From Confluentibacter lentus (GTDB lineage Bacteria > Bacteroidota > Bacteroidia > Flavobacteriales > Flavobacteriaceae): a stretch of DNA of 64,000 nt. A model generated the notes under the pieces. The model saw only the letters and a program-made list of their open reading frames with translations, ran no database searches and was not told the origin of the DNA. Below, piece after piece: positions 26,108 to 35,374 of the stretch. Every line of letters starts with the position of its first letter. Position 1 is the first letter of the stretch. Where the stretch lies: the NCBI RefSeq assembly GCF_002806995.1, contig NZ_NIHE01000001.1:558001-622000 (forward strand), given 5' to 3'. Position numbers and translations under genes: made by a program.

Positions 26108-26737
26108 ATGAAAGCACATACAAGAGAAACACAGGCAACAATGACACCTCAAAAGTCATTACAATATTTAAAAGAAGGTAATCAAAGATTTCAAAATAAT
26201 TTAAAAGCCAATCGTAACTTATTAGAACAAGTTAACGATACAAGTGAAGGGCAATTCCCTTTTGCGACCATTCTGAGTTGTATAGATTCAAGGGTATCGG
26301 CAGAACTGGTTTTTGACCAAGGTTTGGGAGATATTTTTAGCGTTAGAATCGCTGGAAATTTTGTAAATGAAGATATTTTAGGAAGTATGGAATTTGCGTG
26401 CAAATTAGCTGGAACTAAGCTAATTGTTGTCTTGGGCCATACCAGTTGTGGGGCTATTAAAGGTGCATGTGACAATGCTAAAATGGGAAACCTTACCAAA
26501 CTAATAGAAAAAATAACCCCCGCAGTTAATGCTGTTTCTGAGCCTTCGGATGTTAACAAAAGAAACTCAAAAAATGGAGAGTTTGTAGATACCGTTGCTA
26601 AAAAAAATGTAGAACTTACAATAGATAGAATTCATGCCGAAAGCCCCATTCTTTCTGAAATGGAAAAGAATGGAGAAATAATGATAATCGGAGCTATGTA
26701 TGATATCAATACAGGAGAAGTAACATTCTTTGAATAA
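26108..26737 (+). CDS. Beta-carbonic anhydrase paired with SulP
   Basis: A 209-residue zinc enzyme interconverting carbon dioxide and bicarbonate. Zinc and catalytic residues are visible in ILSCIDSRVSAE and VVLGHTSCGAIKGA (Cys, Asp, His, Cys). GDIFSVRIAGNFVNE is the usual core. It starts three bases after sulP, so the pair is co-transcribed and may couple hydration or dehydration to bicarbonate transport. It has CIDSR where the second beta-carbonic anhydrase in this window (59148) has CSDSR, so the two belong to different branches. Confidence 0.92.
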   Translation: MKAHTRETQATMTPQKSLQYLKEGNQRFQNNLKANRNLLEQVNDTSEGQFPFATILSCIDSRVSAELVFDQGLGDIFSVRIAGNFVNEDILGSMEFACKLAGTKLIVVLGHTSCGAIKGACDNAKMGNLTKLIEKITPAVNAVSEPSDVNKRNSKNGEFVDTVAKKNVELTIDRIHAESPILSEMEKNGEIMIIGAMYDINTGEVTFFE

Positions 26738-26852
26738 AGACAAAGTAGATTTTAAACATATTATGAAATCGCTCCAACTAAGTTTATTTTTAGTACAAAC
26801 CAATAAACTTGAGTGATTGCATGTGACCATTGAAAAACAATAAAATTTACAC

Positions 26853-27509
26853 ATGAAAAAGAAAATAGGTATGGTAGCGTTAATGTTATTTTTAACGCTA
26901 CCTAACTTTTTAAAGGCACAAGACAGTGATTTTGGTAATTGGTTAATTTATTTTGGGAATAAAAAATTAGACTCAAAATGGAATATACATCATGAAGTTC
27001 AATACCGAAACTACAATGCTATAGGTGATTTAGAACAATTACTTTTAAGAACTGGTTTAGGATATACTTTTAATGAGGGAAAAAATAATGTTTTATTAGG
27101 ATATGGGTATATTCTCTCTGAAAATTACATAAATAATACCAATGACAAGTTAAGCATTAATGAACATAGAATTTTTCAGCAATTTATTTCCACTCAAAAC
27201 ATAGGTTCTGTTAAGTTGAGCCATAGGTACCGTTTTGAACAACGTTTTATAGAAGATGATTTTAAAATGCGTTTTCGCTATTTTCTAGGTTTAAATATTC
27301 CTTTTAAAAGCACCAGTCCGTTTTATTTTTCGGCTTATAATGAAATCTTTTTAAATACTAAAAGTGCTATTTTTGATAGAAACCGATTATATGGTGGCAT
27401 TGGTTATCAATTAAGTGAGAACATAAGATTGGAAGCTGGATATATGAACCAATATTTTGAGACCTCTGGTAGAGATCAACTAAATTTAATGGCATTTGTT
27501 ACACTATGA
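26853..27509 (+). CDS. DUF2490 outer-membrane beta-barrel protein
   Basis: A 218-residue exported protein with signal peptide MKKKIGMVALMLFLTLPNFLKAQ, then alternating strand pattern (GNWLIYFGNKKLDSKWNIHHEVQYRNYN, LLLRTGLGYTFNEG). It ends in an aromatic or hydrophobic C-terminus (FVTL), as expected for the DUF2490 family. Function is unknown. It lies 115 bases after the carbonic anhydrase on the same strand and may extend the SulP cluster to the outer membrane. A perfect 11-bp inverted repeat lies within the signal-peptide codons. Confidence 0.75.
   Translation: MKKKIGMVALMLFLTLPNFLKAQDSDFGNWLIYFGNKKLDSKWNIHHEVQYRNYNAIGDLEQLLLRTGLGYTFNEGKNNVLLGYGYILSENYINNTNDKLSINEHRIFQQFISTQNIGSVKLSHRYRFEQRFIEDDFKMRFRYFLGLNIPFKSTSPFYFSAYNEIFLNTKSAIFDRNRLYGGIGYQLSENIRLEAGYMNQYFETSGRDQLNLMAFVTL
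26873..26902 (+). repeat. Inverted repeat within the DUF2490 signal-peptide codons
   Basis: GGTAGCGTTAA and TTAACGCTACC are perfect complements separated by 8 bases, starting 20 bases after the ATG. It is strong enough to form an mRNA hairpin in the early coding region. Confidence 0.6.
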
Positions 27510-27520
27510 TAAAAAATCAC

Positions 27521-27551
27521 AAAAAAGCGAACTTCTCAGTTCGCTTTTTTT
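27521..27551. terminator. Bidirectional terminator between DUF2490 and fbp
   Basis: AAAAAAGCGAACT and AGTTCGCTTTTTTT pair around a TCTC loop, serving convergent genes; the fbp stop begins at 27550. Confidence 0.88.
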
Positions 27552-28557
27552 ATTTAGTTTCTCTCATAAATTCTTCTACCTTTTCAACCATATTTTTACT
27601 TCCGCAAATAAACGGCACACGTTCATGCAATTCGGTGGGTTGTATGTCTAAAATTCTATTAAAACCATCACTAGCTTTTCCTTTGGCTTGTTCTGCTATA
27701 AATGCCATGGGATTACATTCGTACAACAAACGTAATTTTCCATTGGGATTTTTAGAACCTTGTGGATACAAATAAATGCCTCCTTTAATCATATTTCTAT
27801 GAAAATCGGATACTAAAGAGCCAATATATCGTGATGTATAAGGTCTATCATCTTCCTCTCTTTGGCAATATTTAATGTAATTTTTTATGCCTTGAGGAAA
27901 CTGAAGATAGTTGCCTTCATTCACAGAATAAATATAGCCGTTTTCTGGAAATTGCATATTTGGGTGTGATAAATAAAAAGAGCCAATGGCAGGATTTAAA
28001 GTAAACCCGTTGACCCCATCTCCCGTGGTGTAAACAAGCATCGTAGACGTACCATAAATAATATAACCAGCAGCAACCTGTTTACTGCCCTTTTGTAAAA
28101 AATCTTCAAGGGTTACAGGTGTTCCAACTGGCGTGATACGCCTGTAAATAGAAAAAATAGTCCCTACAGATACATTCACGTCAATATTTGAAGAACCATC
28201 CAATGGGTCTATCAACACCACATATTTATTTTGATGGTTTTCATCTTGGCTATTCACCGAAATAAAATCGTCTTCCTCTTCACTGGCAATACCACAAACG
28301 ATGTTTCTTTTTATTAACGTTTGAATAAACTTTTCGTTAGCATAAACATCTAATTTTTGTTGGTTTTCTCCTTGAATATTGACATCTCCAGCCGCTCCAA
28401 TTATATCAACCAATCCTGCCTTATTAACATCATGATTTACTATTTTTGCGGCTAGTCTGATGGAGTTGAGAAGGCTTGATAATTCGCCTGAAGAATATTT
28501 AAAAGAGGTTTGGTTTTCAATAATAAATTCTCCTAAAGTTTGTATTTTTTGAGACAT
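27550..28557 (-). CDS. fbp: Fructose-1,6-bisphosphatase, class I
   Basis: A 335-residue gluconeogenic phosphatase producing fructose 6-phosphate. I use the ATG at 28557 ([12 protein letters not shown]); an upstream in-frame ATG adds ten residues with no family precedent. Metal and substrate motifs: [10 protein letters not shown], then [22 protein letters not shown] with the DPLDGSSN signature, and GLY-type sugar contacts near [25 protein letters not shown] at the C-terminus. Length is normal. It stands alone with a bidirectional terminator downstream. It is not obviously co-regulated with neighbours. Confidence 0.95.
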   Translation of the reverse strand: MSQKIQTLGEFIIENQTSFKYSSGELSSLLNSIRLAAKIVNHDVNKAGLVDIIGAAGDVNIQGENQQKLDVYANEKFIQTLIKRNIVCGIASEEEDDFISVNSQDENHQNKYVVLIDPLDGSSNIDVNVSVGTIFSIYRRITPVGTPVTLEDFLQKGSKQVAAGYIIYGTSTMLVYTTGDGVNGFTLNPAIGSFYLSHPNMQFPENGYIYSVNEGNYLQFPQGIKNYIKYCQREEDDRPYTSRYIGSLVSDFHRNMIKGGIYLYPQGSKNPNGKLRLLYECNPMAFIAEQAKGKASDGFNRILDIQPTELHERVPFICGSKNMVEKVEEFMRETK

Positions 28558-28651
28558 GGATTGGTTTTTTAGTACTACAAATATCAACTATTTCTTTATG
28601 AACTACAACGTTTTCGCTACAGATTCATCTCTAACATATTCAAGTTTAAAC

Positions 28652-28659
28652 TATCTTTG
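28652..28659 (+). promoter_or_regulatory. -7 element of the GNAT-lysC operon
   Basis: TATCTTTG matches TAnnTTTG perfectly and lies 18 bases upstream of the GNAT ATG. No clear -33 element. Confidence 0.5.
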
Positions 28660-28677
28660 AATTAATAGAAAAATATT

Positions 28678-29157
28678 ATGGGTTTCACAATTAGAAAGGC
28701 AAAAAAAGAAGATATGGCAGAAGTTTTTCAACTAATTAATGAGTTGGCTATCTTCGAAAAAGAACCTGATGCCGTACAAATTACCATTGCCGATTTAGAA
28801 AATGATGGCTTTGGCGACTTTCCTCAATTCGACTGTTTTGTTGGTGAAATAGATTCTAAAATTGAAGGCATTGCATTATTTTACAATAGATACTCCACTT
28901 GGAAAGGCAGAGCTTTACATTTGGAAGATTTAATAGTAAGAGAAAACAAAAGAGGCACTGGATTGGGCACGGCACTTTTAGATGAAGTTGTAAAATATGG
29001 TCACCTATTAGGCGTAAAACGAATTAATTGGGAAGTATTGGATTGGAATGAGCCAGCCATCACTTTTTACGAAAAAAAAGGCGCTAACGTGATGCGCGAT
29101 TGGAATGTGGTTCATCTTAATGAACAAGGTATAAAAGATTATATTTCAAAATTATAA
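28678..29157 (+). CDS. GNAT family N-acetyltransferase
   Basis: A 159-residue acetyl-CoA-dependent transferase of the diamine/spermidine acetyltransferase-like type. It has the usual order: FTIRKAKKEDMAEVFQLI at the N-terminus, LHLEDLIVRENKRGTGLGTALLDEVVKYG as the acetyl-CoA loop (RGTGLG) and NWEVLDWNEPAITFYEKKGA as the last motif. The substrate is not shown by the sequence; ALHLEDLIV and NEPAITFYEKKGA are shared with polyamine or thialysine acetyltransferases. It is joined to lysC by a one-base gap, so it may modify a lysine-pathway or polyamine compound, which is inference. Confidence 0.87.
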   Translation: MGFTIRKAKKEDMAEVFQLINELAIFEKEPDAVQITIADLENDGFGDFPQFDCFVGEIDSKIEGIALFYNRYSTWKGRALHLEDLIVRENKRGTGLGTALLDEVVKYGHLLGVKRINWEVLDWNEPAITFYEKKGANVMRDWNVVHLNEQGIKDYISKL

Positions 29158-29158
29158 T

Positions 29159-30409
29159 ATGCAAGTATTTAAGTTTGGTGGTGCTTCTGTAAAAGATGCC
29201 AATGGCGTTAAAAATGTGGCGTCGGTTTTACAAAAAGTAGGTTATAAAAACACCTTGATTGTGGTTTCTGCCATGGGAAAAACAACCAATGCACTAGAGG
29301 TTGTTATCAATAATTATTTCAACAATAAAAAAGAGCTTCAAAGCGCCATTCAAGACGTAAAAAAATACCATAATGCTATTTTATTGGATTTATTTGATGA
29401 TGAAAAGCATCCTTCATTTAAAAAAATAGCGGCTCTTTTTGATGCATTACGCAGCTTTTTAGAGATCAATAAATCGCCTGATTACAGCTTTGTTTACGAC
29501 CAAGTGATTGGTTATGGCGAGTTGGTTTCTACCGTGATTATAAGTGAATACTTCAATCATATTGGTATAAAAAATAATTGGGTTGATGCTAGGGAGCACA
29601 TTAAAACCGATAATTATTACAGAAGAGGCAACGTGAATTGGGAAGAAACCCAAACCCTCATTACAAAACATTTTAATAAGTCCGTTTTAAACATTACGCA
29701 AGGATTTATAGGTAGCGATGCCAACAATTTCACCACGACGCTTGGAAGAGAAGGAAGTGATTACACCGCTGCTATTTATGCGTATTGCTTAAATGCAGAT
29801 AGTGTGACGATATGGAAAGATGTCCCCGGTGTTTTAAATGCCGACCCGCGTTATTTTGAGAATGCTCAATTGCTTAATAAAATATCCTATAGAGAAGCCA
29901 TAGAATTGGCGTTTTATGGTGCTTCGGTGATTCATCCAAAAACATTGCAACCTTTACAACAAAAGGAAATCCCTTTATATGTTAAGTCATTTTTAAATCC
30001 GGAAGCCCCTGGAACGATGGTTGGAAAAGAGCTTATTTTAGAACCTAATATTCCATGTTTCATTGTTAAAAAAGACCAAGTTTTAATTTCATTATCGTCA
30101 TTGGATTTTTCATATATTGTTGAAGAAAACATCAGCGAAATTTTCAGTCTGTTGCATACTTATAAAATGAAAGTGGATGTCATTCAAAATTCGGCCATTA
30201 GTTTTTCTGTTTGTGTGGATAATATTTATAATAATCTTGACAAATTATTACTTCATTTAAAAGCGAAATTCAAAGTAACCTGCCATGAACATGTATCGCT
30301 TTATACCATCAGGCATTATAATGAAAACGCCATCAATCAGTTAGAAAAAGGCAAAACCATTTTATTAAAACAACTCACCGAGGGCACAGTTCAAATGGTT
30401 ACTACATAG
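29159..30409 (+). CDS. lysC: Aspartate kinase
   Basis: A 416-residue monofunctional aspartokinase catalysing the first step from aspartate to lysine, threonine and methionine. The nucleotide motif KFGGASVKD is at residues 5-13, and GREGSDYTAAIYAYCLNADSVTIWKDVPGV gives the aspartate-binding region. The C-terminal part (from about 300) looks like degenerate ACT regulatory domains (VLISLSSLDFSYI, MKVDVIQNSAISFSVCVDN). The start follows the GNAT stop by one base (TAATATG). Feedback control by lysine or threonine is expected from the family but cannot be read from sequence alone. Confidence 0.93.
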   Translation: MQVFKFGGASVKDANGVKNVASVLQKVGYKNTLIVVSAMGKTTNALEVVINNYFNNKKELQSAIQDVKKYHNAILLDLFDDEKHPSFKKIAALFDALRSFLEINKSPDYSFVYDQVIGYGELVSTVIISEYFNHIGIKNNWVDAREHIKTDNYYRRGNVNWEETQTLITKHFNKSVLNITQGFIGSDANNFTTTLGREGSDYTAAIYAYCLNADSVTIWKDVPGVLNADPRYFENAQLLNKISYREAIELAFYGASVIHPKTLQPLQQKEIPLYVKSFLNPEAPGTMVGKELILEPNIPCFIVKKDQVLISLSSLDFSYIVEENISEIFSLLHTYKMKVDVIQNSAISFSVCVDNIYNNLDKLLLHLKAKFKVTCHEHVSLYTIRHYNENAINQLEKGKTILLKQLTEGTVQMVTT

Positions 30410-30519
30410 GCTTTTTGTAGATTTTTATTCTCTAATACTAACTGGTTTTGTAGAATAAAAACTAATATAGTGTAGTGCCATGAAGTGATAAAAATGAAAA
30501 AAAATGATTAGGTTTGTGC

Positions 30520-32349
30520 ATGTCTAAAAAAGAAGATATAGGTTTAGTTTCGGCAAAGGAAATAGCCAAAGTCATAAACGTTGATAACTATGGTTTTATA
30601 GGAACGTTTATTGGTTGGATATTAATGAAGGTTTTAAAAATATCTACACTAAACAAATTTTACACCCGAAATATGCATCTTAAAGATGTTGAATTTCTGG
30701 ATAGTATTTTAGATGAGTTCCAAATTAAATTTGAAATCCCCGAAGAAGATTTAAAGCGTTTACCAAAAGATGGTGCGTATATCACGGTTTCCAACCATCC
30801 GCTTGGTGGTATTGATGGTATTTTACTTTTAAAATTAATGTTGGAAAGGCGAAAGGATTTTAAAATTATTGCCAATTTTTTACTGCATCGTATAGAGCCC
30901 ATGAAGCCTTATATTATGCCCGTAAATCCTTTTGAAGACAGGAAAGATGTAAAATCCAGTGTCTCTGGTTTTAAGAATGCTATTTTACATTTAAGAAATG
31001 GTTCGCCTCTGGGTATTTTCCCTGCTGGAGAAGTTTCAACATATAGAGATGGGAAATTAGTGGTTGATAGACCATGGGAAGAAGCCGCTATGAAATTGGT
31101 AAAAAAAGCTGAAGTCCCAGTGGTTCCTATTTATTTCCATGCTAAAAACAGTCGTTTGTTTTATAAACTTTCCAAGATTAGCGACACCTTAAGAACCGCT
31201 AAATTACCTTCGGAAGTATTATCACAAAAACGTCGGGTTATTAAAGTGAGGATTGGAAAACCTATTTCGGTTGCCGATCAAAAAGAATACACAACCCTTG
31301 AAGAATTTTCAGAATTCTTAAGGCGAAAAACCTATATGCTTTCTAATTCTTTTGAAGATAAATCGAAAATTCTAGACAACATTTCATCTACATTAAAAAC
31401 ACCTAAAATTCCGAAACGTATCGTGACCCCTGTGAATGTGGATGTTATGGAAAAAGAAGTTGAAGTGCTTCGTAAAAACGATTCCAGACTTTTACAAAGT
31501 AAAAACTATGAGGTGTTTTTTGCCAAACCAGATGATATCCCAAATATTTTAAGGGAAATTGGTAGGTTACGTGAAATCACCTTTAGGGAGGTGGGCGAAG
31601 GCACTAATGAGTCTATAGATTTAGATGCGTTTGACACTTATTATTACCACATGTTCCTTTGGGATAACGACCATAAATTAATAGCTGGTGCTTACAGAAT
31701 GGGCTTGGGCTCTAAAATTTTTGAACGCTATGGTATCAACGGTTTTTATTTGCAGGATTTGTTTAGGTTCGAGCCGGAGCTTTATAAAATGATGAGCCAA
31801 TCCATAGAAATGGGTCGTGCATTCATCATTAAAGATTATCAACAAAAACCCATGCCTTTATTTTTACTGTGGAAAGGTATTGTGCATATCACGTTGCGAC
31901 ATCCAGAACATAAATTTTTAATTGGTGGTGTAAGTATCAGCAATCAGTTTTCAAATTTCTCAAAATCGTTGATGATTGAGTTTATGAAATCGCATTATTA
32001 CGACCCCTATATTGCCCAATATGTGCATCCTAAAAAGGAGTTTAAAGTGAAGCTGAAGGATGCCGATAAAGATTTTGTTTTTGATGAAACCGAAGCCGAT
32101 TTAAACAAATTCGATAAGGTTATTGATGAAATAGAACCAGGTGCGTTACGTTTGCCTGTACTACTCAAAAAATATATTAAACAAAATGCACGCTTGGTCG
32201 CATTTAATGTCGACCCTTTATTTAACAATGCGGTAGATGGCTTAATGTACATTAAAATAGCCGACTTGCCCGAAAGTACCGTACGCCCTGTTATGGAAGA
32301 GTTTCAAGCAGAATTGGAACGTAAGTTTATGGAGAATACCGAAGGTTAA
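30520..32349 (+). CDS. olsF: Bifunctional OlsF-type acyltransferase (PlsC plus GNAT)
   Basis: A 609-residue fusion. The N-terminal half is a PlsC-like O-acyltransferase (NHPLGGID near residue 93, then FPAGEVST). The C-terminal half has an OlsB-like GNAT domain (LREITFREVGEG, LIAGAYRMGLG, EMGRAFI). The same two-domain plan occurs in OlsF of Serratia and in glycine-lipid synthases, which attach two acyl chains to an amino acid. Inferred: synthesis of an ornithine or glycine lipid. I use the ATG at 30520 over an in-frame TTG two codons upstream. TAGGTTTG at 30509-30516 is a perfect -7 element only three bases before the ATG, so the message may be leaderless. Confidence 0.72.
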   Translation: MSKKEDIGLVSAKEIAKVINVDNYGFIGTFIGWILMKVLKISTLNKFYTRNMHLKDVEFLDSILDEFQIKFEIPEEDLKRLPKDGAYITVSNHPLGGIDGILLLKLMLERRKDFKIIANFLLHRIEPMKPYIMPVNPFEDRKDVKSSVSGFKNAILHLRNGSPLGIFPAGEVSTYRDGKLVVDRPWEEAAMKLVKKAEVPVVPIYFHAKNSRLFYKLSKISDTLRTAKLPSEVLSQKRRVIKVRIGKPISVADQKEYTTLEEFSEFLRRKTYMLSNSFEDKSKILDNISSTLKTPKIPKRIVTPVNVDVMEKEVEVLRKNDSRLLQSKNYEVFFAKPDDIPNILREIGRLREITFREVGEGTNESIDLDAFDTYYYHMFLWDNDHKLIAGAYRMGLGSKIFERYGINGFYLQDLFRFEPELYKMMSQSIEMGRAFIIKDYQQKPMPLFLLWKGIVHITLRHPEHKFLIGGVSISNQFSNFSKSLMIEFMKSHYYDPYIAQYVHPKKEFKVKLKDADKDFVFDETEADLNKFDKVIDEIEPGALRLPVLLKKYIKQNARLVAFNVDPLFNNAVDGLMYIKIADLPESTVRPVMEEFQAELERKFMENTEG

Positions 32350-32429
32350 CTTTTGCTTTCATCTGTTCTTTATAAGAAAATCCCTTAACAATTCTTTTTT
32401 TACTATATTGCTTTGATTTTCAGATAATA

Positions 32430-33449
32430 ATGAGGTATTTTATTTTCACTTTATTAATCTTTTCTATAGGCAATTTTTATTGCCATTCTCAAACTATTAC
32501 AGGTACCGTCATTGATTATAACACCCAACAGCCTCTTGAAGCTGTTTCTATTTATTTTGATAATACAACCATTGGAGCCACCACCAATGCTGAAGGAAAG
32601 TTTAGCATTTCGTATAATGATGCCATACAATCCGTTTTAATAATCTCTTATTTGGGTTATCAAAAAGAAGTGATTTCAGATTATAGAGCTCAAAATAACA
32701 TCACTGTATTACTTAAGGAATCCATCGATTTATTGGATGAAGTCGTTATAAACGCAGATGACGGTTTAACCAGAGAACAAAAACTTAAAATTTTTAGAAG
32801 GGAATTTTTGGGGAAATCAACATTTGCCAATTCGTGCAACATATTAAACGAGAAAGATTTGATTTTGCGCTATTACAAAAATGAACGGAAATTGAACGCG
32901 AGCTCAAAAGTTCCTATTATTATTCGAAATAACAGTCTTCAATATGAAGTGTCTTATGATATAAATGTGTTCGAAATTGATTTTATAAATGTGAAAGTAA
33001 CAAACGATTATGAAGTTTTCGATGTGAAAACCGTAATCTACGAAGGCTCCGTTTTTTATAAAGATCTTGAAAATTATAATGAGCGAACTGCTAAAAGAAA
33101 TAGAGACAAAGCCTATAAAGGCTCCGTATTAGAATTTATTAGAGCCATTTACAACGACGAACTAAATACTAAAGGCTACCAAATTTTTGATAAAAAATTT
33201 CTAGTGTCTCCAAGTGACCTCATCATCATTACCCCAAGTGAAAATCCCGATTTAAAAAAGCTGACTTTAAAAAAACCAATTACAATTGTGCAGAATAAAG
33301 AACGCTCTACTATGACCTTGCATATTCCTGAAATTCTAATAGATAAATATGGGAATTTTTCGAATTCTACCAAGGTTGAGTTTGCAGGATATATGGCAAA
33401 TCAACGCGTGGGCGACTTGGTGCCATTAGATTATAATTTGGGAAAATAA
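32430..33449 (+). CDS. Carboxypeptidase-regulatory-like domain protein
   Basis: A 339-residue exported protein. The signal peptide runs to about residue 20 (ending CHSQ). A carboxypeptidase D regulatory-like beta-sandwich (about 22-100) shows TITGTVIDYNTQQPLEAVSIYFDNTTIGATTNAEGKF and YLGYQKEVI. The remaining two thirds have no domain I recognise. The same sandwich is found at the N-terminus of many Bacteroidota TonB receptors, but no barrel follows here. The C-terminal part probably forms a beta-rich surface or periplasmic domain. It has its own promoter gap of 80 bases and a terminator downstream. Confidence 0.8.
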   Translation: MRYFIFTLLIFSIGNFYCHSQTITGTVIDYNTQQPLEAVSIYFDNTTIGATTNAEGKFSISYNDAIQSVLIISYLGYQKEVISDYRAQNNITVLLKESIDLLDEVVINADDGLTREQKLKIFRREFLGKSTFANSCNILNEKDLILRYYKNERKLNASSKVPIIIRNNSLQYEVSYDINVFEIDFINVKVTNDYEVFDVKTVIYEGSVFYKDLENYNERTAKRNRDKAYKGSVLEFIRAIYNDELNTKGYQIFDKKFLVSPSDLIIITPSENPDLKKLTLKKPITIVQNKERSTMTLHIPEILIDKYGNFSNSTKVEFAGYMANQRVGDLVPLDYNLGK

Positions 33450-33484
33450 AAAAACCGCTGAAACTAATTTCAACGGTTTTTTTT
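33448..33484. terminator. Bidirectional terminator between convergent genes
   Basis: AAAAACCGCTGAAA and TTTCAACGGTTTTT pair with one mismatch around CTAA, with T-runs on both sides. Confidence 0.85.
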
Positions 33485-33506
33485 ATTATTCTTAAAATCT
33501 TTTTTA

Positions 33507-33839
33507 TTAAAACCAAGGTTTTCTACCTACCTGATATGTTCTGTAAAATTCTTCATCAGATTTGGTTAGGTAAATAATACCTTCAATAAAAGGTATTATT
33601 CCAGCAATGCCACATGTTACAATACTAATAATTATCTGTATAATCCCTTCTTTGGTATACCCTAAAATAAATTTATGGATTCCTAAAGAACCTATCAAAA
33701 TAGCTAGAATTCCTGCAACAAGTTTTTTATTCTCGGCCGAAACAACTCTATCCGCTTCGTGAACAAACTCTTTAGCACTTTCTTTAGCATCATTTACCAT
33801 CTCGTTGATATCGTCTTTTAAATTTTTTTCGTCAGACAT
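33507..33839 (-). CDS. TM2 domain protein
   Basis: A 110-residue membrane protein. The N-terminal third is acidic and helical (KNLKDDINEMVNDAKESAKEFVHEADRV). A TM2 domain follows: LVAGILAILIGSLGIHKFILGYTKEGIIQIIISIVTCGIAGIIPFIEGIIYL, two helices joined by the conserved glycine-rich turn. The tail ends YRTYQVGRKPWF. TM2 proteins have no agreed molecular function. Start MSDEK is clear. It is monocistronic by spacing, with the shared terminator downstream. Confidence 0.85.
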   Translation of the reverse strand: MSDEKNLKDDINEMVNDAKESAKEFVHEADRVVSAENKKLVAGILAILIGSLGIHKFILGYTKEGIIQIIISIVTCGIAGIIPFIEGIIYLTKSDEEFYRTYQVGRKPWF

Positions 33840-33905
33840 GTTTTTTGGTTTTTTGGTTAGACATATAAAGGTAATAAAAAATCGAATTGGTTTGTAAACT
33901 ACTCA

Positions 33906-34667
33906 TTATCTTAATAATAAAATAATACCTCCAATGGCCGTAACAATAAAAATAAAACGCCTGTAATTCACATTAGATATTAGTTTAACAATGTAAGCGC
34001 CTATAAAAAATCCTATCACTACTGCTGGAACCAACACCGAATTCAACACCAATGTTTCCACAGTTACGGTATTCCAAATGAATATATGAAAGGGCAGTTT
34101 AAACACATTGATGATGAAAAATAGCCACGCACCCGTACCAATAAACTCATTTTTTGGCAACCTGATAGCTAAAAAATAAATATCGGCAATCGGGCCAGCC
34201 AAATTGCCAATCATACTGGCAACGCCGGCCATAAAACCAGAGCTATAGGCGAATAATCTATTATTGGGGATACTGGTTTTTCGGTTTTCCGTATAGACCA
34301 TAATAAGTACAGAAAATATGATAATAATGGCCATGATTCTTTTAAAAACCAGCTCTGAAATATCATTACCCAACCAAACACCTACCAATACGCCAATGAC
34401 CATAGATGGCAATAACTTGATGATGTATTTCCATTGCACGTGTTTATTATAATAAATAACCGCTAAAATATCGGCAACTATCAACATAGGAAGCAAAACA
34501 CCTGTAGACGCTTTTTCACCAAAAACAAAGGCCAATATTAAGATGATAACAATCCCAATGCCTTTTATCCCCGATTTTGAAGCCCCTAATAAAATACCTG
34601 CTAAGCCAATGGCTAGCCATTGAAAAACTGATAACTGGAAGGACTGAAGAATGTGTGTGTAATCCAA
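33906..34667 (-). CDS. TauE/SafE family exporter, copy 1
   Basis: A 253-residue inner-membrane protein with about eight helices of the TauE/SafE (TSUP) family, which exports sulfite, sulfoacetate or related organosulfur anions. Two similar halves are visible, each opening with a glycine-rich helix (AGILLGASKSGIKGIGI and ASMIGNLAGPIADIYFL). The start is a TTG at 34667, because no in-frame ATG exists before residue 61 and the DUF1801 stop is 13 bases upstream. The gene probably forms an operon with DUF1801. A second family member is at 46714. Confidence 0.82.
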   Translation of the reverse strand: MDYTHILQSFQLSVFQWLAIGLAGILLGASKSGIKGIGIVIILILAFVFGEKASTGVLLPMLIVADILAVIYYNKHVQWKYIIKLLPSMVIGVLVGVWLGNDISELVFKRIMAIIIIFSVLIMVYTENRKTSIPNNRLFAYSSGFMAGVASMIGNLAGPIADIYFLAIRLPKNEFIGTGAWLFFIINVFKLPFHIFIWNTVTVETLVLNSVLVPAVVIGFFIGAYIVKLISNVNYRRFIFIVTAIGGIILLLR

Positions 34668-34679
34668 TAGGACGTTTAA

Positions 34680-35135
34680 TTATTTTTTAAATGTTTTTTC
34701 ATAGATTGAAATCCATTCTTCTGATGTTATTTTTTTGCATAATGCTGCCAACAATTCATAAGGAATATCATCAACGTATTTAAAACGAATACAGCTTTTA
34801 CCCATATCGAGTTTACGTTTGCTGTGTTTAGGAAATTCAGCCACAAACCAATCGTGCAATTCAGGGTTTGCATACATGCCCATGTGATAAAAATTAATGG
34901 CATTTTTTTGTGACGCGATGCTCAAAAAAGGTAACGGTAATTTTGGGTCGCAATGGTACCCTTTTGGATACAGCGTATGTGGCACATAATAACCAATCAT
35001 CCCATAACTGATGCCTTCTTCAAAACCATTTGGCAAATTATTTTTAATAACCTGTCTTAACTGGCTAATAGGTTCTTTCCTGTCTTCTGGCAGCTGGTTG
35101 ATGTAATCCTCTGGTGAATCTGCTTGATACTGCAT
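34680..35135 (-). CDS. DUF1801 family protein
   Basis: A 151-residue cytoplasmic protein of the DUF1801/YdhG-like alpha-beta fold. Its core is YINQLPEDRKEPISQLRQVIKNNLP followed by EEGISYGMIGYYVPH and FLSIASQKNAINFYHMGMY. KSCIRFKYVDDIPYELLAALC closes the domain. The fold resembles a small-molecule or iron-chaperone (frataxin-like) family, but no function is established. It is placed 12 bases before the TauE/SafE gene. Confidence 0.8.
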   Translation of the reverse strand: MQYQADSPEDYINQLPEDRKEPISQLRQVIKNNLPNGFEEGISYGMIGYYVPHTLYPKGYHCDPKLPLPFLSIASQKNAINFYHMGMYANPELHDWFVAEFPKHSKRKLDMGKSCIRFKYVDDIPYELLAALCKKITSEEWISIYEKTFKK

Positions 35136-35358
35136 GTTAATATTTCTGCTGAAATAAAGGTATAATAAATCCGGGCATTAAAAAAACGGCTTTATTATTT
35201 ATTGTAGGATGTTTGTGTTTGTGGGAAAATTTGTTGAACTTCGCTTAATGCTCGAAACATTAAAGCGATTTCATATCATTATAGTTGACTGTTATGTTAA
35301 AGAACTACAATGAGACATTCAAACATTAGTATTTACATAAACCCGACCTTAAAATTTG

Positions 35359-35366
35359 TATTTTTG
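35359..35366 (+). promoter_or_regulatory. -7 element of the XRE/ImmA gene
   Basis: TATTTTTG is a perfect TAnnTTTG only eight bases before the ATG, leaving a leader of about four to five bases. A TTTA at 35332 is a weak -33 candidate. Confidence 0.5.
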
Positions 35367-35374
35367 AGACCTAA

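Noticed and set aside
30420-30465. TTTTTATTCT and AGAATAAAAA inverted repeat after lysC
   Set aside because: The loop is about 20 bases and the arms are AT-rich, so it is weak as a terminator.
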